The notes beneath the pieces were generated by a model, which saw only the letters and a list, made by a program, of their open reading frames with translations, was not told where the DNA came from and ran no database searches. From the NCBI GenBank assembly GCA_036001225.1, contig DASYUM010000157.1:1-8073 (forward strand): DNA of 8,073 bases. The letters run 5' to 3'. The position numbers were made by a program, and so were the translations under genes. How positions within the stretch are numbered: the first letter of the stretch is position 1; every line of letters begins with the position of its first letter. This DNA is from DASYUM01 sp036001225. GTDB taxonomy: Bacteria > Methylomirabilota > Methylomirabilia > Rokubacteriales > DASRDR01. Below are positions 5,203-8,073 of this stretch, piece after piece.

Positions 5203-6924
5203 ATGGAGTTCAGCGTGCGGAACTTCGAGGTGGCCGAGTGCTTCCACGAGATCGCGGACCTGCTCGAGATCCGCGAGGAGAACGTCTTCCGCATCCGGGC
5301 CTACCGGCGCGCCGCCCAGCAGCTCGAGAATCTCGCCGAGGATGTCGTGGAGGCGCTGGCCGCCGGCAAGAAGATCCCCGGGATCGGGGCGGACCTGGCG
5401 GCCAAGATCCACGAGTACGCGGAGAGGGGGGCCATCGCCTACCTGGACGAGCTGCGGATCGGTTTGCCCCGCGGCGTCCGGCAGCTCATGGGGCTGTCCG
5501 GCGTGGGGCCCAAGACGGCCCGGCTCCTCTTCGAGCGGCTGGGCATCGACTCGATCGAGAGGCTCGAGGAGGCGTGCCGGTCCGGCCGGATCCTCGAGAC
5601 CCCGGGCATCCGCCAGAAGACCTGCGAGAACATCCTGCGGGGGATCGAGACGTGGCGGCTGGGACAGGCCCGGCTGCCGCTGGCCAAGGCGCTGCCGCTG
5701 GCCGACGCCCTGGTCCGGGCGCTCCGCGCGAGCTCGGCGGTGGACGCCATCGAGGTCGCCGGCTCCCTCCGCCGCCGCGTGGAGACGGTGGGCGACATCG
5801 ACATCCTGGTCACGTCGAACCGGCCGGCCGCCGTCCTCGACCGGTTCGTCGACCTGCCGGCGGTGGCGGCGGTGCTGGCTCGGGGCGAGACCAAGGCCTC
5901 GATCCGTCACCGCGAGAACCTCCAGGTGGACCTCCGGGTGGTGGAGCCGGACGCGTTCGGGGCGGCGCTCCAGTACTTCACGGGGTCGAAGAACCACAAC
6001 GTGAAGCTGCGCGAGCTGGCCGTCCGCAAGAAGCTCAAGATCAGCGAGTACGGCGTCTTCGACGAGCGGGGCCGGCGGGTGGCCGGGCGGACCGAGGAAG
6101 AGGTCTACGGCGCGGTCGGACTGCCCTGGATTCCGCCCGAGTTGCGGGAGGACGGCGGCGAGATCGAGGCGGCCGCGGCCGGCAGGCTGCCTCCCCTGAT
6201 CGAACCCGGCCACATCCGCGGCGACCTCCACGCGCACACCGAGTGGTCGGACGGCCACCACCCGCTGGAGGCGCTGGTGGCGGCGGCCGAGGCGCGGGGC
6301 TACGAGTACATCATCGTCTCCGACCACTCCCGCTCGGCGACCATCGCCCGCGGCCTCAGCCCCGAGCAGGTACGGGATCAGATCGGGAAGATCCGGGCGC
6401 TCCAGGCGAACCACCGGATCCGGATCCTGACCGGCTCCGAATGCGACATCCTGGCTGACGGCACGCTGGATTTTCCCGACGACCTGCTGGCCGAGCTGGA
6501 CGTCGTCCTGGCCGCCGTCCACTCGCGCTTCAAGCAGGAGCGGACCGAGATGACCGCCCGCATCTGCCGGGCGCTCGAGAACCCCCACGTGAGGATCCTC
6601 GTCCACCCGACCGGGCGCCTGCTCGGGTCGCGCGATCCCTACGACGTCGACCTCGAACAGGTCTTCGCAACGGCCAAGCGCCACGGCAAGGCGGTCGAGA
6701 TCAACAGCTCGCCCTGGCGGCTCGACCTCAAGGACGTCCACGCCCGCCGGGCCCGCGACCTCGGGCTCATGCTCTCCATCGACACCGACACCCACTACCT
6801 GTCGGAGCTGGACAACATCGCGCTCGGCATCGCTACCGCACGGCGAGCCTGGGTCGGGCCCGACCAGGTCGTCAACGCGATGCCGCTCGACCGTCTGCTG
6901 GCCTGGTCGCGCCAAGGGCGCTGA
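5203..6924 (+). CDS. polX: DNA polymerase/3'-5' exonuclease PolX (with PHP domain)
   Basis: The 573-residue product matches full-length bacterial PolX (about 570). An N-terminal 8-kDa-like segment (EIADLLEIREENVFRIRAYR) carries two helix-hairpin-helix motifs, IPGIGADLAAKI (59-70) and LSGVGPKTARLLFE (98-111). The family-X palm has GS (187-188), Asp198 and Asp200 in VGDIDILV and Asp243 in QVDLRVV, the metal-binding triad, followed by YFTGSKNHN (258-266). The C-terminal PHP phosphoesterase domain has GDLHAHTEWSDG (341-352), SDHS, GSECDIL, AAVHS, HPTGR and DTDTH, so all metal-ligand motifs look intact. Family members fill short gaps in base-excision repair, and the PHP domain supplies 3'-5' exonuclease and AP-site activity. 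The ATG at 5203 was chosen because the family's conserved region begins directly after it; a GTG at 5182 would add seven residues. No strong ribosome site precedes either. It diverges from the hypothetical gene at 5162. Confidence 0.95.
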   Translation: MEFSVRNFEVAECFHEIADLLEIREENVFRIRAYRRAAQQLENLAEDVVEALAAGKKIPGIGADLAAKIHEYAERGAIAYLDELRIGLPRGVRQLMGLSGVGPKTARLLFERLGIDSIERLEEACRSGRILETPGIRQKTCENILRGIETWRLGQARLPLAKALPLADALVRALRASSAVDAIEVAGSLRRRVETVGDIDILVTSNRPAAVLDRFVDLPAVAAVLARGETKASIRHRENLQVDLRVVEPDAFGAALQYFTGSKNHNVKLRELAVRKKLKISEYGVFDERGRRVAGRTEEEVYGAVGLPWIPPELREDGGEIEAAAAGRLPPLIEPGHIRGDLHAHTEWSDGHHPLEALVAAAEARGYEYIIVSDHSRSATIARGLSPEQVRDQIGKIRALQANHRIRILTGSECDILADGTLDFPDDLLAELDVVLAAVHSRFKQERTEMTARICRALENPHVRILVHPTGRLLGSRDPYDVDLEQVFATAKRHGKAVEINSSPWRLDLKDVHARRARDLGLMLSIDTDTHYLSELDNIALGIATARRAWVGPDQVVNAMPLDRLLAWSRQGR

Positions 6925-6977
6925 CCCGCCGACCGTCCTCCGGCCTTATCCCGATGTCGACAGCCGCCGAGCAGCAG

Positions 6978-7007
6978 CGCGGCGACGTCGGACCGACCGT
7001 CGCCGCG
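6978..7007. terminator. Perfect 10-bp hairpin behind polX
   Basis: CGCGGCGACG (6978-6987) and CGTCGCCGCG (6998-7007) are perfect reverse complements around a 10-base loop. It lies 53 bases after the polX stop in the gap before the convergent CBS gene. No T-run follows. Probably a terminator or RNA 3'-end stabiliser. Confidence 0.5.
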
Positions 7008-7080
7008 AATCGGCGCCGCGCCGAGAACCGAGCAGCCCTAGGACGCAGGGAGGAAGCGGGCCGAGGCGTATGCCGCGCAC

Positions 7081-7129
7081 GCGCGCCACCGGACGTCGCG
7101 GGGCTGGGGCCCCGCCGTCCGGGGCGCGC
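7081..7129. terminator. Long 20-bp GC hairpin between convergent genes
   Basis: Three stacked stems close on each other: GCGCGCC (7081-7087) with GGCGCGC (7123-7129), CCGGAC (7089-7094) with GTCCGG (7117-7122), and GCGGGGC (7098-7104) with GCCCCGC (7109-7115). They surround a TGGG loop, with only A7088 bulged and a small 3:1 internal loop. It lies in the gap between the convergent polX and CBS stops and is symmetric enough to act on both strands. No T-run flanks it. A bidirectional terminator is the simplest reading; a small structured RNA or a protein-binding inverted repeat is possible. The rest of the 6925-7198 gap shows no gene I can support. Confidence 0.6.
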
Positions 7130-7198
7130 CACCCGAAGTTGAGGCCCGCCGACGACCGAGGACGCCGGGATGCGACGGTTATCGGCGCGGCGGACCGG

Positions 7199-7654
7199 CT
7201 ACGCCGCCTCCTGCCGCTCCACCTGCGACGCCGGCTCCGACACTTCCTGAATCGTCTGCTCGACCTTCCCTTCGCGGGGCGCCTTGAGGGCGAGATCGGC
7301 CATGGCCACGATCCCGCAGCAGGCCCCCTGCTCGTCCACGACCGGGATCCGGCGGATCTGCCGCTCCTGCATGAGCGCGCTGAGCTCCTGGACGTCGTCG
7401 TCGAGTCGGCAGCAGACCGGCTCGGTCGTCATGTGGTCGGCCAGACGGGTGGTGGTCGGGTCCAGGCCGCGGGCGATGACGCTGCAGCAGAGATCGCGGT
7501 CGGTCACGATGCCGAGCGGCTTGCGGTCCTGCTCGTTGTCCACGATGGGAATCGCCCCGACGTCGAGGTTCTTCATGAGAAGCGCCGCCCGCTGGGGCGT
7601 GTCATCGGGGGTGCAACAGGCGGGGTTCGGGGTCATGATGTCGCGTACCTTCAT
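7199..7654 (-). CDS. Tandem CBS-domain protein with four Cys-Cys pairs
   Basis: The 151-residue product consists of two CBS motifs. CBS1 (about 1-62) has VRDIMTPNPACCTPDD, VGAIPIVD and LGIVTDRDL. CBS2 (about 70-122) has DHMTTEPVCCRLDDD, IRRIPVVDEQG and GIVAMADL. A short acidic tail rich in Glu and Gln follows. Paired CBS motifs form a Bateman module that usually binds adenine nucleotides and regulates a partner; there is no attached enzyme domain here. Cys-Cys pairs at 13-14, 56-57, 81-82 and 112-113 are unusual: the first and third sit at equivalent positions of the two repeats, where Val/Thr is common. Three ATGs are consecutive (7660, 7657, 7654). GAGGAGG ends right at the first, so only the third (7654) has proper spacing and is chosen. 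A longer frame to 7798 overlaps the next gene and is rejected. Confidence 0.88.
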   Translation of the reverse strand: MKVRDIMTPNPACCTPDDTPQRAALLMKNLDVGAIPIVDNEQDRKPLGIVTDRDLCCSVIARGLDPTTTRLADHMTTEPVCCRLDDDVQELSALMQERQIRRIPVVDEQGACCGIVAMADLALKAPREGKVEQTIQEVSEPASQVERQEAA

Positions 7655-7660
7655 CATCAT

Positions 7661-7667
7661 CCTCCTC
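7661..7667 (-). promoter_or_regulatory. Ribosome binding site that decides the CBS-protein start
   Basis: GAGGAGG on the mRNA directly abuts three consecutive ATG codons. Spacing is six bases only for the third ATG at 7654, so translation most likely begins there. Confidence 0.7.
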
Positions 7668-7676
7668 GGGCGAGAC

Positions 7677-7709
7677 CGGCGGGCACGGCCCAGCCGGTCG
7701 CGCCCGCCG
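7677..7709. repeat. Inverted repeat in the gap between the exported-protein and CBS genes
   Basis: CGGCGGGC (7677-7684) and GCCCGCCG (7702-7709) are perfect reverse complements 17 bases apart. A competing pairing ACCGGC (7675-7680) with GCCGGT (7693-7698) exists. It lies between the stop at 7728 and the CBS ribosome site, so it could be a terminator of the upstream gene or an mRNA hairpin before the CBS gene. GC-rich composition makes it weak evidence on its own. Confidence 0.35.
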
Positions 7710-7727
7710 CGGAAGCGCTCCGGCCGT

Positions 7728-8073
7728 CTATTGCGTTTTCGGCTGCGCCTTCGGCTCTTCCATGACGTCGATTGACTTCGCCACGTTCTTGCCATCACGG
7801 CTCTCGTAGGAGGCCTTCACTTTGGCCCCCTCCCGGATGTCCGTGATCGCCCCCTCCTTGCCCTGGACGTTGATCTTCGTCTCGTCCGTCACCTCCAGCG
7901 TTGCGCCGAAGATGCCGAGGAGTCCGGAGGACACCTGCACCGACCGGGCGGCGGCATCCACCTTCTTCACGGTCCCCTGGACCTCCTTGGTCGTCGGCTT
8001 CTCCGGGGCCGCGGCAGGGGGCCCGGCGGGGGCCGGGCGGGACGGCGGCGGGGCCTGGGTCTGGGCCAGCACC
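7728..8073 (-). CDS. Small exported beta-rich protein, N-terminus beyond the window
   Basis: At least 115 residues are visible and the frame is open at the right edge. The first visible residues, VLAQTQAPPPSRPAPAG, look like the end of a signal peptide (…LAQ) and a Pro/Ala linker, so the GTG at 8072 is probably not the true start. The rest (KEVQGTVKKVDAAARSVQV, then TLEVTDETKINVQGKEG, IREGAKVKASYESRDGKN) is an alternating beta pattern of the kind seen in small OB-like exported domains such as DUF5666: G-T-V-x-x-V-D, T-x-I-x-V-x-G, L/I-x-x-G-x-x-V-x-A-x-Y. No enzymatic residues are apparent and the function is unknown. It precedes the CBS gene on the same strand by 73 bases, so the two may be co-transcribed. 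Family assignment is by pattern only. Confidence 0.7.
   Translation of the reverse strand, partial: VLAQTQAPPPSRPAPAGPPAAAPEKPTTKEVQGTVKKVDAAARSVQVSSGLLGIFGATLEVTDETKINVQGKEGAITDIREGAKVKASYESRDGKNVAKSIDVMEEPKAQPKTQ

Noticed and set aside
4575..6458. Long plus-strand open frame of 627 codons
   Set aside because: It overlaps polX in another frame and the minus-strand genes before it. Its translation is Arg/Gly/Pro-rich with no domain, typical of a GC-rich shadow frame.
5188..6915. Long minus-strand open frame of 575 codons antisense to polX
   Set aside because: It mirrors polX codon for codon, has no recognisable motif, and such antisense frames are common opposite GC-rich genes.
7655..7798. 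N-terminal extension of the CBS protein to 7798
   Set aside because: The extra 48 residues are Arg-rich and overlap the neighbouring gene's end; the ribosome site points to ATG 7654.
1..8073. CRISPR arrays, insertion sequences, tRNA or rRNA genes
   Set aside because: No regularly spaced repeats, no transposase-like protein with terminal repeats, and no tRNA- or rRNA-like segments were seen by eye.

Overview
The window is very GC-rich bacterial chromosomal DNA with tightly packed genes, short gaps, GTG and ATG starts and strong third-position GC. Gene content (PolX polymerase, NUDT19-like Nudix hydrolase, RidA, a PA2779-type membrane protein, a cysteine-rich CBS protein, a helical-backbone metal receptor) would fit a Rokubacteria/Methylomirabilota-like or deltaproteobacterial soil or subsurface lineage. 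This placement is inferred from style and gene content only; no marker gene is present. I see no mobile element, CRISPR array, rRNA or tRNA.

Layout. Bases 2-79 are the last 25 codons of a plus-strand gene that converges, across a perfect 8-bp hairpin, on a minus-strand Nudix hydrolase (166-966). A divergent region with a near-consensus sigma70 promoter (TTGACA, 17 bp, TACGAT) drives a RidA-family gene (1124-1663) that ends in an arginine-rich tail. Just behind it, 1680-1869 holds what looks like the decayed remains of a second RidA gene: an N-terminal motif in one frame and a C-terminal motif in another.

From 5162 down to 1858 lie seven minus-strand genes, perhaps in one or two transcripts. 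The upstream three encode an unrecognised 131-residue protein, a small helical protein and an orphan single-domain response regulator. The downstream four encode an exported aromatic-rich protein, a PA2779-family membrane protein, a BON-domain lipoprotein and a BtuF-like metal/corrinoid receptor. The receptor gene is the most notable object. Its frame runs cleanly from 2673 to 1858 with one in-frame TGA at codon 49, exactly where relatives carry a conserved cysteine, and a hairpin follows the TGA. This suggests a selenocysteine-containing member of the family. A point mutation or sequencing error is the alternative.

Divergent from that block, polX (5203-6924, plus) encodes a complete PolX polymerase with its PHP nuclease domain. 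It converges on a tandem-CBS protein (7199-7654, minus) carrying four Cys-Cys pairs. The gap between them holds two very strong GC hairpins, likely terminators. The window ends in a partial minus-strand gene for a small exported beta-rich protein (7728-8073).
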